A program made the position numbers and the translations under genes. From contig JANQFH010000068.1 in NCBI GenBank assembly GCA_028277945.1, positions 208,400 to 272,399 on the forward strand: DNA of 64,000 nt, in the 5' to 3' direction. Below, piece after piece: positions 17,538-25,178 of this stretch (its first letter is position 1; every line of letters begins with the position of its first letter). Under the pieces are notes generated by a model that was given only the letters and a program-made list of their open reading frames with translations, searched no databases and was not told the origin of the DNA. Origin of the DNA: Oligoflexia bacterium (GTDB lineage: Bacteria; Bdellovibrionota_G; JANQFH01).

Positions 17538-17595
17538 CTGATTCCTGCTTTCTCGGCGCAGCAATCGATTCACGAATGATTACTCTTAGTAAAAT

Positions 17596-17844
17596 CTAGG
17601 TCTTCACCCAATCTTCGAGCAGGCGCTGAATCTGTGTCTGATAAGGAACACCCATGGCTCTCGCTTTGGCTTTTGCCGCTTTGAGAAGTGACTCTGAGAT
17701 TCTTAGGCTGATCAGTCGTTTCTTGGAGGGTTGTGAGGTATGCAAGAGACGAAAGTCTTCAAGAAACTGGGCGATCTGATCGGGACGTATGGCCTGGCAG
17801 TTTTGCAGATACTCCTTGCTGAAGTATTGTGTGCACCTTTTCAT
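17596..17844 (-). CDS. Ribbon-helix-helix (CopG/BrnA-like) antitoxin candidate
   Basis: An 82-residue protein whose C-terminal half is a ribbon-helix-helix: the strand KRLISLRIS, then helix SLLKAAKAKARAMG, then PYQTQIQRLLEDWVK. This resembles CopG/BrnA-type antitoxins. The start overlaps the end of the nucleotidyltransferase gene by 4 bp (ATGA), so the two are translated together. It would be expected to bind the palindrome at the operon head. The toxin-antitoxin role is inferred from gene pairing. Confidence 0.65.
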   Translation of the reverse strand: MKRCTQYFSKEYLQNCQAIRPDQIAQFLEDFRLLHTSQPSKKRLISLRISESLLKAAKAKARAMGVPYQTQIQRLLEDWVKT

Positions 17845-18302
17845 TTGAGTTCCTCCAATGCTCTGGCGTCCTCTAGGTCTTGAGGCCGTCCAGCCTGCCG
17901 CTTCATCTTGATGAGCTCAGGTTTCGCTAGTATGTGAACAGCCTTTCTTTGTATTCTTATGACCTTGGTGGGAATTACTCTCTTTCCATAAGTGATGACA
18001 ATATCCACAAGGCGGGAGGGGTCTCTAGGATCATAAAAGGACCACGCTCTCAGGTTGCGATCGCGAATATATTCGCGGCGAAACTGAAACACCTCTTTGG
18101 CCGTTACAGGAAGCTTGGATTCAAGTCCCAGTGACTTGAGAGCATTTTCGCAGCCCACATAGGAGGACTCCGACAAGGAAATCACCACGTCGACATCGAC
18201 AGTTCCCCGCACTGCCCCGTGTAGGGCTACCGCATGGCCTCCGGCAATGGCGTAGGCAATCCCTGCCTTTTCTAGCGCCGTAACGATATCTAAAAGAAAC
18301 AT
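17841..18302 (-). CDS. MNT/AbiEii-like nucleotidyltransferase
   Basis: About 153 residues from the ATG at 18302. The nucleotidyltransferase core shows AGGHAVALHG and the DVDVV metal-binding Asp pair; the C-terminus has LIKMKRQAGRPQDLEDARAL, typical of AbiEii/DUF6036-type proteins, some of which are toxins that modify tRNA or protein. An alternative TTG start 18 bp upstream would run through a perfect palindrome, so I prefer the ATG. The RHH gene overlaps its end. Together they look like a two-gene toxin-antitoxin or defence module, but neither role is shown. Confidence 0.7.
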   Translation of the reverse strand: MFLLDIVTALEKAGIAYAIAGGHAVALHGAVRGTVDVDVVISLSESSYVGCENALKSLGLESKLPVTAKEVFQFRREYIRDRNLRAWSFYDPRDPSRLVDIVITYGKRVIPTKVIRIQRKAVHILAKPELIKMKRQAGRPQDLEDARALEELK

Positions 18303-18317
18303 ATATACTAGTATATA
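18302..18317. promoter_or_regulatory. Perfect 16-bp palindrome at the head of the nucleotidyltransferase/RHH operon
   Basis: TATATACTAGTATATA is a perfect palindrome touching the nucleotidyltransferase ATG. It also contains a TATACT -10-like hexamer in the minus direction. The position is ideal for an autoregulatory operator bound by the RHH protein. No Shine-Dalgarno fits between it and the ATG, so the mRNA may be leaderless. Confidence 0.55.
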
Positions 18318-18420
18318 CAAAATCTCTGAATTTGGAAACTGTTCGGCGATTTGGTCCTCTGGCCCGAGAATCTTCAGCCTATTTCCTTTTTAATGCCCAT
18401 GTGTTACGCATTACGCCAAA

Positions 18421-19074
18421 ATGAGCTCTGGTGCTGAAAAGATACAAGGCTACTTCTCCGCCGATCTAGAGCTGCGGGGAGAGCGGGTTGTTCTGAGGGC
18501 ACCTGTTGAGTGCGATGAACCGGTGATACAGAGGATATTGAGTGATCCAAAGACCATGGAACATTTGCAATACATGGCGCATCTCAAAGAGGGTGGTTGG
18601 ACATTAGAACAAGTGCAAAAGCGACATAGTGATCGTCAGCTCAAGCGAGCAAAGCAAGAGTGTCTGGATTTCATCGTCCATGATGCCAAAAGCGACGAGG
18701 TCCTCGGCAGTTGTGGCTTTACCTCAATTGACCTCACCCATAAGAACGGAGTCTTTGGCCTTATCATTCATTATCCCTACTGGAGAAAGGGTGTTGCTAC
18801 GGATTGTCATCTGCTCTGTCTAGATTATGCCTTTTCGACACTAGGATTACATCGTGTCGAATTTACTACATCCACCAAGAATGTGAGGATGAGGCAGTTC
18901 TTTGCGAAGGTTGGTATTGCATTTGAGGCGGAAAAAAAGAAGTGTTATCTCGAATCTGGCGAGTTCAAAGATGAGGCTGTTTATGCGCTTTTCGCAAATC
19001 AATGGTCAATTGTGAAGAGTGCCCTTGAGAGTCGTTTGCGTGCTCAATCCATACAGCCTAAATCCAATGGCTGA
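18421..19074 (+). CDS. GNAT-family N-acetyltransferase (RimJ/RimL-like)
   Basis: A 217-residue acetyltransferase of the RimJ/RimL/Acetyltransf_3 type. It has LRGERVVLRAPVECDEP at the start, central strands with GSCGFTSID, and IHYPYWRKGVATDC in place of the acetyl-CoA loop, followed by LHRVEFTTSTKNVRMRQFFAKVG. The substrate is unknown. It ends 8 bp inside the start of the methyltransferase gene, so the two are coupled. Confidence 0.8.
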   Translation: MSSGAEKIQGYFSADLELRGERVVLRAPVECDEPVIQRILSDPKTMEHLQYMAHLKEGGWTLEQVQKRHSDRQLKRAKQECLDFIVHDAKSDEVLGSCGFTSIDLTHKNGVFGLIIHYPYWRKGVATDCHLLCLDYAFSTLGLHRVEFTTSTKNVRMRQFFAKVGIAFEAEKKKCYLESGEFKDEAVYALFANQWSIVKSALESRLRAQSIQPKSNG

Positions 19075-19873
19075 CATCTCAAAAGAGACACTTGAAATCA
19101 TCGAGAAACTTCGCTTGATGCATGAGGTATTGCGTGAGGATCGCCAGGCGGCCTGGAAACGGGCGGGTTTTGCATCTGGACAGGCGATTGCTGAGATGGG
19201 GTGTGGTCCTGGTTTTGCCGCGATTGACCTGGCGAGGTTGGTAAAAGAAGATGGAAGAGTCATAGCGTGTGATAAGAATTCAGAATTCATTAGTTTTCTC
19301 AATCACGAGCTGAACCGGCTCAATATTTCAAATGTTGAAGGAGTTACAGAAGACTTGGATGATCCTTGCAGTGAACTACCACCATTAGACGCTGCCTATG
19401 CCGGTTTTGTGATGTGTTATTTAAAACAGCCAAAAAAATCTCTTAAGTGGATATTCGACCATTTGCAGCCAGAGGGAGTGCTGTTGATTACCGACTATCT
19501 CTCTCAAACATTCTGGGCATCCTCAGAAGTCTCTAAGCTCGATGAAATCATAAAAGCTATCGAAGAGAGCTGGTCATCACTAGGCGGAACCCTAGGAATT
19601 CAAAAGTCTATGCCTAGAATCCTCGGTGAAATTGGCTTTCAAGTTACAGAAATAAAACCTATCCTACATACAGCAAAGCCAGACTCTAACACCTTTAAAT
19701 GGATCGAAACCTTCCTGTTTGACTATGTTCCTCAGCTCGTTGCTAAGCAGTACCTTGAGAGTAAAGATTGGGATGCTTTCAAGAGTTCATGGGCGAACAA
19801 TAAGGAAGAGAAAGGATTTTTCATCACTGCTCCTCCGATAGTGGATATAGTGGCTCGCAAGGTATCACGGTAA
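19067..19873 (+). CDS. Class I SAM-dependent methyltransferase
   Basis: A 268-residue protein. The ATG at 19067 overlaps the GNAT gene by 8 bp and gives the sensible N-terminus MADISKETLEII. The SAM motif AEMGCGPGFAAIDLARLV is followed by an acidic VIACDKN and, later, FDHLQPEGVLLITDYL, a class I pattern close to UbiE/Methyltransf_11 enzymes. The acceptor is unknown. A decayed cupin gene begins 6 bp downstream. Confidence 0.8.
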   Translation: MADISKETLEIIEKLRLMHEVLREDRQAAWKRAGFASGQAIAEMGCGPGFAAIDLARLVKEDGRVIACDKNSEFISFLNHELNRLNISNVEGVTEDLDDPCSELPPLDAAYAGFVMCYLKQPKKSLKWIFDHLQPEGVLLITDYLSQTFWASSEVSKLDEIIKAIEESWSSLGGTLGIQKSMPRILGEIGFQVTEIKPILHTAKPDSNTFKWIETFLFDYVPQLVAKQYLESKDWDAFKSSWANNKEEKGFFITAPPIVDIVARKVSR

Positions 19874-19879
19874 AGAAAA

Positions 19880-20055
19880 ATGACAGACAACATTTTCAAA
19901 GGCATTCCGAAAGACATGCCTGATGAAATCAGTCAAACGATCGTTTTGAATTTCAAGAAGGTGACTATATGAACATTCCAGCTCACTGCAAGCATCGGGT
20001 GGAGTGGACAACACCAGAAACAGAGACCATTTGGCTAGCGATCTTTTATAAGTAG
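19880..20055 (+). pseudogene. Internally deleted cupin-domain gene
   Basis: The first frame gives MTDNIFKGIPKDMPDEISQT, like the start of small cupin proteins, and ends in TGA. A second frame starts where the first loses sense and reads FQEGDYMNIPAHCKHRVEW, then ETETIWLAIFYK to a TAG. That is the usual end of the same cupin family ('PGDYl.IPAHcrHRVEWT....TIWLAvfY'). The middle of the barrel, with the metal-binding histidines, is gone. It is a deletion-plus-frameshift relic. Confidence 0.7.
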
Positions 20056-20084
20056 TTAGTAGATCCTCTAGCTGCAAAGATGGT

Positions 20085-21149
20085 TTAGGGTTGTGACTCT
20101 TCCCCTTCCTCTCCTTCTTCCTCAGTGGGTTGGGCGACTCCAGCACCGCCACTGTCAGCCTGAATGGCAAGCGTCGCAGAAATCTCCGTCTCTTGGCCAG
20201 CGTTGTTTTGATCTGGCTCATAGGAGAGTTCAAATGAAGCCAGCAGGTCTGGCTCGGTGGAGAGTGCATCTGGCGTAGTGGCAAAGACAATGGCGCCGGT
20301 CATATCAAAGTCAACCACCCAAACATTGCCTTCTGCTGTTAACTCTTCGTAGGTCACCGTGAAGCTGGGCGATATGGGCACAGAGAATGGAATGTATTCA
20401 GGATTGCCTTGGCCCGGGAATTCATAATCGACCAGTTTGGACTCTTGGATGAGCCCCTCTGCCACATCAGTGCGCGTGGCGGCACAGCCCGAGCTGTTAC
20501 ACCATCTAAAAGTGGTTTCCTCTGAGGTCTTGATCAACTTATCGCCCCTGGACATAGTACCACTCACATCATCAGCCGTTGCCTCAGTGACAAAGACCGT
20601 ACGGATGGTAAAGGTCTTATCTAACGTTGCGCCACCAGCGGTATTCTCTAAAGTAAAGGTCGCATCAAGATAGTCGTAGCTGAATTCCATACGGGTGATG
20701 ATGGGCGGATCAGGCATGTCCTCCTCAGAGGGAACCGCATACTTGCCCGAGAGAACCGTCGAGTCGATGAGCGAGAATTCAAGGGTACCGCCAATGCCAC
20801 TCGATGGATCTAATATAATGTCATCGGTTGCCCCAAGCATGGTGATCTGAAAGGCACCTTCGCCAAGCTCGCCTAACATGGCACCGCCGGAAAAAATCCG
20901 TCCTTCTAAGTTTGTCGGTGTGCAAGAGGATGCTGTTTCACTGCAGGCTTCATCGGACTGCGCCAGCAGCACGTCCAAGTCGTCGCCTCCTAGCTTTGTC
21001 GCAGCAGCCAGGTTTGTGCTGGATAATTTGACATCCGCATCCAGCAAGCCCTCACTATCACCATCACTACTACTGCTACTACTACTGCCGTTACAGCCAA
21101 GGATAAACGTTACTATCATGATTAAGGTCAACAGCTGCGTGCGTTGCAT
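20085..21149 (-). CDS. Uncharacterised lipoprotein with serine-rich linker
   Basis: A 354-residue exported lipoprotein I do not recognise. The signal peptide ends ILGC, giving Cys19 as the lipidation site, followed by NG and a run of serines that probably tethers the protein. The rest is beta-rich and acidic, with four cysteines (CSETASSC, CNSSGC) that could form disulfides, and a Glu-rich C-terminus. A strong Shine-Dalgarno (GGAGG) precedes the ATG. It sits alone, divergent from the AHSA1-like gene. Confidence 0.75.
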   Translation of the reverse strand: MQRTQLLTLIMIVTFILGCNGSSSSSSSDGDSEGLLDADVKLSSTNLAAATKLGGDDLDVLLAQSDEACSETASSCTPTNLEGRIFSGGAMLGELGEGAFQITMLGATDDIILDPSSGIGGTLEFSLIDSTVLSGKYAVPSEEDMPDPPIITRMEFSYDYLDATFTLENTAGGATLDKTFTIRTVFVTEATADDVSGTMSRGDKLIKTSEETTFRWCNSSGCAATRTDVAEGLIQESKLVDYEFPGQGNPEYIPFSVPISPSFTVTYEELTAEGNVWVVDFDMTGAIVFATTPDALSTEPDLLASFELSYEPDQNNAGQETEISATLAIQADSGGAGVAQPTEEEGEEGEESQP

Positions 21150-21298
21150 GGCAATCCCTCCTTCGTCAATAGATGCCTATTTTGCAATGTGAGTTTGGTC
21201 AGATTGGCTGGGAGGCTTTTTCAATTATACACGACGACAAATCTTACTGTCATCTGGGTAAAAATTCACAGCTGTATAATCTTTTGAAAACATGTATT

Positions 21299-21326
21299 TT
21301 TGTATACGCCAGTGGCCGTATACAAA
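21299..21326. promoter_or_regulatory. 28-bp inverted repeat in a divergent intergenic region
   Basis: TTTGTATACG (21299-21308) and CGTATACAAA (21317-21326) are perfect 10-bp complements around an 8-bp spacer. It lies between the divergent lipoprotein gene and the AHSA1-like gene, 83 bp from the latter. It may be an operator; the regulator is unknown. Confidence 0.5.
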
Positions 21327-21373
21327 GAATCTAGACAGTTCACAGCAAAATTAGTAGTTAGAGCGCCTGAGCA

Positions 21374-21395
21374 TGTAGGGAAATTCGCCCCTACA
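21374..21395 (+). promoter_or_regulatory. Hairpin abutting the Shine-Dalgarno of the AHSA1-like gene
   Basis: TGTAGGG (21374-21380) pairs with CCCTACA (21389-21395) across an 8-nt loop. GGGAGG begins on the next base, 13 nt before the ATG. If folded in mRNA it would stack right against the ribosome binding site. Confidence 0.45.
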
Positions 21396-21408
21396 GGGAG
21401 GTATAGCA

Positions 21409-21897
21409 ATGCAAGAACATGATTGGTCGACGTTTACCGCAAAAACCTACATCCACGCCAGGCCAGAAAAAATCTACAACGCCTGGTTAACGGCAGCAGA
21501 GATGGAAAACTGGTTTCTCAAAGCGTGCCGTTTTGGCAGCCGCAGCCGCAACGAACTCGCCCAAGGGGGTGATGACTACATCTGGACCTGGCACACCAAG
21601 GACGACTATACCGATAAGGGTAAGATCATTGAAGCCCAGGACCCAAACTATTTGAAGTTCACCTTTGGCCCAGCAACCTGTGCGGTGAGCATTACTGAAG
21701 AAAAAGGGGCTACGCTGGTTAAGGTTGTGCAGGAGAATATCCCCACGGATGAAAAGTCCAAAGTCATGTGGAATGTGGGCTGTCAAAGTGGCTGGACCTA
21801 TTTCCTTACTGTGCTCAAGGCTTATTTAGAGCATGGCATTGATCTGCGCGATAAGGATCCACAGCGGTTGGAAGACTGTAGCGACTATCAAGCGTAG
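21409..21897 (+). CDS. SRPBCC / AHSA1-like ligand-binding protein
   Basis: A 162-residue START/SRPBCC-fold protein. The start FTAKTYIHARPEKIYNAWLT and ENWFLKACRF are the typical first helix-grip segment of Activator of Hsp90 ATPase 1-like proteins; the end has WNVGCQSGWTYFLTVLKAYLEHG. These proteins bind small hydrophobic ligands in the cavity; this one is unassigned. It has a strong GGGAGG Shine-Dalgarno and two inverted repeats upstream. Confidence 0.85.
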   Translation: MQEHDWSTFTAKTYIHARPEKIYNAWLTAAEMENWFLKACRFGSRSRNELAQGGDDYIWTWHTKDDYTDKGKIIEAQDPNYLKFTFGPATCAVSITEEKGATLVKVVQENIPTDEKSKVMWNVGCQSGWTYFLTVLKAYLEHGIDLRDKDPQRLEDCSDYQA

Positions 21898-21933
21898 GTA
21901 GTCGGCGTCAAAACAAAACGTCTGCTCGTGCTG

Positions 21934-22908
21934 TCATCTGTAGCGATCACAGCGCTCTAACACTTGCAACAACTGTTGCATATCATCCGGCAGGGGTGCT
22001 TGCTGCTGTTGGCGTTTGCCCGTGCCTGGATGGACAAAGCTTAGATAGCGTGCATGCAGTGCATGTCGCGCCATATTTTCGATGGCCTGCTTGATTTCTT
22101 GCGGCAGCGGCCGTTTGCTTAGCGCGCCGCCATAGAGCTTATCACCAACAATAGGATGGCCACTATCTGCTAGGTGGACACGGATCTGATGCGTGCGCCC
22201 AGTCTTTGGTTGTAGTTTGAGATGGGTAAAGTGGCGGTAGCACTGGATGCGGCTAAAGCGGGTTTCCGCAGGGCGTCCTTGGTGCTGTGTCTTTGTTGTG
22301 TGCATCTTCTGGCGGCGTTGAGGATGGCGGCTGATCGCTGCGGTGATGTTGCCTGCAGTTTTTTCCACTCGACCAAAAACCACGGCTTCGTAAATCTTCT
22401 CGACTTCACGCTTGGCAAACTGTTTGGCGAGGTGAAGGTGGGCGGCGTCACTCTTGGCAATCAACAGCACACCACTGGTCTCCTTGTCCAGTCGGTGGAC
22501 AATGCCAGGTCGTTTCGGTCCACCAATGGTCGAGAGTTTGCAGCCATAGTGCAATAGGGCGTGTACCAATGTCGCGTCACTCTTTCCCGCACCTGGATGC
22601 ACCACTAGTCCAGCGGCTTTGTTGAGGATGAGTAGCTCTTCGTCTTCGTAGAGGATGGTCAGCGGTATGGCTGCTGGTTGTAGCGTTGAGGTGGGTGGTG
22701 TGGGTAGGGTCAAAAGAACACTGCTGCCGGCTCTTATCAATGTCTTGGGTGTTGTTCGCTTGCCGTCAACCGAGACCTTGCCGTCACGAATGAGACGCTG
22801 AATACGGCTACGTGATAGCCCCGCAGGTGCATGCTCAACCAAAAAGAGATCAAGGCGTTTGCCTGCCTCAGCTTTGGAGATCCTAAAGTTCAAGGTTCGT
22901 GGCTTCAA
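21934..22908 (-). CDS. rluD: Large-subunit rRNA pseudouridine synthase, RluD family
   Basis: A 324-residue RluA-family pseudouridine synthase. An N-terminal S4 domain (KRLDLFLVEHAPAGLSRSRI) is followed by the catalytic HRLDKETSGVLL with Asp in RLD, and the C-terminal KTGRTHQIRVHLADSGHPIVGD. Which rRNA site it modifies is inferred from family length and domain plan; RluD is the closest plan. It is 12 bp downstream of a small conserved-looking gene. Confidence 0.88.
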   Translation of the reverse strand: MKPRTLNFRISKAEAGKRLDLFLVEHAPAGLSRSRIQRLIRDGKVSVDGKRTTPKTLIRAGSSVLLTLPTPPTSTLQPAAIPLTILYEDEELLILNKAAGLVVHPGAGKSDATLVHALLHYGCKLSTIGGPKRPGIVHRLDKETSGVLLIAKSDAAHLHLAKQFAKREVEKIYEAVVFGRVEKTAGNITAAISRHPQRRQKMHTTKTQHQGRPAETRFSRIQCYRHFTHLKLQPKTGRTHQIRVHLADSGHPIVGDKLYGGALSKRPLPQEIKQAIENMARHALHARYLSFVHPGTGKRQQQQAPLPDDMQQLLQVLERCDRYR

Positions 22909-22920
22909 ATGGAGGATCAG

Positions 22921-23187
22921 CTACCAGATTCTCGATTTGACGTGTGCCTTATTTTTGATCAGCACATCGACAATGGCACGGTCGTAGAAGTTATACTTAT
23001 CGTAGATTTCAGCAGAGACTTTGTTCTTGTAGTATTCGCGACCCTCTTCGATCTCATCCTGAAGAATTTCAAAGAGCGTATCTTGCTCGATACCCTCTTG
23101 TACCTTTTCCGTGTTGTAGAGACTAATATCTGAGGCAATGGCTCGGGCACACCGTCTTGCTGCCTCAACATCGGTAATCTGACTCAT
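22921..23187 (-). CDS. Small conserved-type hypothetical protein upstream of rluD
   Basis: An 88-residue acidic helical protein (ARRCARAIASDISLYNTEKV, then EGREYYKNKVS) with no named domain I recognise. Similar short proteins occur near rluD in delta-type genomes as I recall it, but I cannot check this. The tight spacing to rluD (12 bp) says it is co-transcribed. It may form a short helical hairpin. Confidence 0.6.
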   Translation of the reverse strand: MSQITDVEAARRCARAIASDISLYNTEKVQEGIEQDTLFEILQDEIEEGREYYKNKVSAEIYDKYNFYDRAIVDVLIKNKAHVKSRIW

Positions 23188-23269
23188 CTGCTCGTCTCAA
23201 TCTCCAAGTTGCTAACAATTATATAAAGTAAGTGTGGAACGAACAACCTTATCACTCCAGGTTGTTGGT

Positions 23270-24658
23270 TCAACCCCCAGGCTGCCACTGCCGACAAGCG
23301 CGGACAATGGCCTGCAACTCGCTACGGTCTAGAAGGCTACGCAGATCAAAAATCAAGCCGCCATCGCGACGGCTGATGATGGGCTGTGGCTGCTGGCGAA
23401 GATGCCGATCGAGCTGATCGAGCCGCTGCCGTGTCGAGCTAACCTGTACCAATAGAGTGGGAAGAGAGCAACCAGGACGTGAGCCGCCACCCATGCTACT
23501 GCTGCCTTCAACTAGGCTGACTTGGCATTCCCACTTCATCAGCGCCGCTTCGAGCCCGTGGATTAGCTCTTTGCCCATCTGGCGTAGCTCACTGGTCGGA
23601 CGCTGCAACATCTCTGTAATTGGCAGTGGCTGGCCCGCCTCACCTCGAAGTTTTTGCTGCAAAACCCACTCGAGGAGAGAGAGCGTCACCTTGTCTAACC
23701 GCAACGCCCTGAATAGTGGATTAGTGCGCAGTCTTTGCAACAGAGCATTCTTGCCTAGGATGATACCAGCCTGCGGCCCACCGAGAAGTTTGTCAGCACT
23801 AAAACATACGATATCCACTCCAGAAGCGAGCATGGTGGCTGGTCTCAGGTCAGCGTTAGATGTGGCAGCATGGCTGCATGCGGACAGATCGGCACTGCCG
23901 AGATCGTACAGCAGCGGTAGATGGCGACGCCGGGCTAGCTGGAGGAGCTCTGGCAATGTTGGTTGTCTGGTGAAGCCGACAATGCGGAAATTGCTTGGGT
24001 GCACCTTGAGCAGCAGTGCGGTGTTGGTGTCGATAGCCTGCTCGTAATCCTGCAGACGGGTGCGGTTGGTGCTCCCCACCTCGCGCAGCTTAGCGCCACT
24101 GGCAGTAATAATATCGGGAATGCGAAAGCCATCGCCGATCTCAATGAGCTCACCGCGGCTGATGACGGCTTGGCATCCTGAGGCGAGCGTGTGCAGGATG
24201 AGGTGCAGCGCGGCAGCGTTGTTGTTGACGACCAGCGCCTGCTGCGCTCCACTCATCAGGGTTAGCAGCCAACGCACGCGTTGATCCCTTTGACCTCGCT
24301 TTGCAGAGTCGACGTCATATTCTAAGTTGCTGTAGCCGGTGGCAATATGCGCTGCCTGTGCCATGGCGGCCACGGGAAGAGGGGCCCGGCCGAGGTTGGT
24401 GTGCAACAGCACTCCGGTAGCGTTGATAACCCTTTGGTAGTGCGGTTGCTCTAGCTTCTGCAGCTGCTGTAGCACAGCCTCGACAACCTGTGTGGGTTCG
24501 GTAGTGCCCCCAGTGCGACAAGCCTCCACGGTCTGTTGTATCAGGTTCTTAAGAAAGGCTCTCGGCATGCGACCGGCCTTGGCACCAATCTGCTCGTTGT
24601 GAAGCAGGCTATGAACCGAGGGTAGCAATCGTCTGTCTCTATCCTGATGCTCAAGCAT
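23270..24658 (-). CDS. selA: L-seryl-tRNA(Sec) selenium transferase
   Basis: PLP enzyme that converts Ser-tRNA(Sec) to Sec-tRNA(Sec) with selenophosphate. It has 462 residues, normal for bacterial SelA. RVINATGVLLHTNLGRAPLP is the family signature, VVNNNAAALHLILH follows, and CFSADKLLGGPQAGIILG holds the PLP-binding lysine. It implies selenoprotein use. selB, selD and tRNA(Sec) are not seen in the window. It is divergent from nrdJ. Confidence 0.95.
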   Translation of the reverse strand: MLEHQDRDRRLLPSVHSLLHNEQIGAKAGRMPRAFLKNLIQQTVEACRTGGTTEPTQVVEAVLQQLQKLEQPHYQRVINATGVLLHTNLGRAPLPVAAMAQAAHIATGYSNLEYDVDSAKRGQRDQRVRWLLTLMSGAQQALVVNNNAAALHLILHTLASGCQAVISRGELIEIGDGFRIPDIITASGAKLREVGSTNRTRLQDYEQAIDTNTALLLKVHPSNFRIVGFTRQPTLPELLQLARRRHLPLLYDLGSADLSACSHAATSNADLRPATMLASGVDIVCFSADKLLGGPQAGIILGKNALLQRLRTNPLFRALRLDKVTLSLLEWVLQQKLRGEAGQPLPITEMLQRPTSELRQMGKELIHGLEAALMKWECQVSLVEGSSSMGGGSRPGCSLPTLLVQVSSTRQRLDQLDRHLRQQPQPIISRRDGGLIFDLRSLLDRSELQAIVRACRQWQPGG

Positions 24659-25178
24659 GGTGTCACCCTAACTGCTTTAACCTCAGATGAAAAGACAGGG
24701 CGGTGGAGAGCCTGAGCTCATAAGAGGGGGGTATTTCCTGACATGGGCGATAATCCTTTTGACAGGCTCAAAAGCCTATCGGCAGGGAAAGGTAGGAGCA
24801 ATCGACCGATGGGTCGCTTGGTAGCTGTGTTTGCGCTTTGAAGATGTAATTCATTGAAAAGGCGGAAAAATTGATGTGGATCGACCTCCGGCCTACAATG
24901 ACAAAAAAGCCTCTATTAAAATAAATAAGAAATACGATATATTGCAATACACGCACACTCCTCCTTGACTTTCGTCAGGCCGATCCATAAAAATGATGCT
25001 TACGGCAAGTTCGCACCTCGGTGTGATCTTTCCATAAGGGCCAAGAGCCCCAAACAACAAGCCACATTAAAGACAACAGGCTCTACGCAGGTTGGGAGTA
25101 CGGATGACATAATGCGTAGCAAGGGTCTCTTTTACGCTTTCAAATAGATTGTAGAACCTGTAGAGATTGAGGTGATCC
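24659..25178. other. 520-bp divergent intergenic region between selA and nrdJ
   Basis: No gene is supported. I saw an 8-bp imperfect hairpin at 24761-24780 and one NrdR-like site at 24932-24947. The conserved GCCACTG box of a cobalamin riboswitch is absent. Confidence 0.5.
24932..24947. promoter_or_regulatory. Possible single NrdR box upstream of nrdJ
   Basis: ATACGATATATTGCAA agrees with the NrdR consensus (acaCwAtATaTwGtgt) at about 11 of 16 positions, including the central ATATAT. NrdR sites normally come in pairs at fixed spacing, and I found no second box, so this is weak. Confidence 0.2.

Noticed and set aside
24761..24780. Imperfect 8-bp hairpin as a terminator
   Set aside because: One mismatch, no T-run, and it lies upstream of selA on its own strand.
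24659..25178. Cobalamin riboswitch before nrdJ
   Set aside because: The conserved GCCACTG box and the expected stem pattern were not seen.
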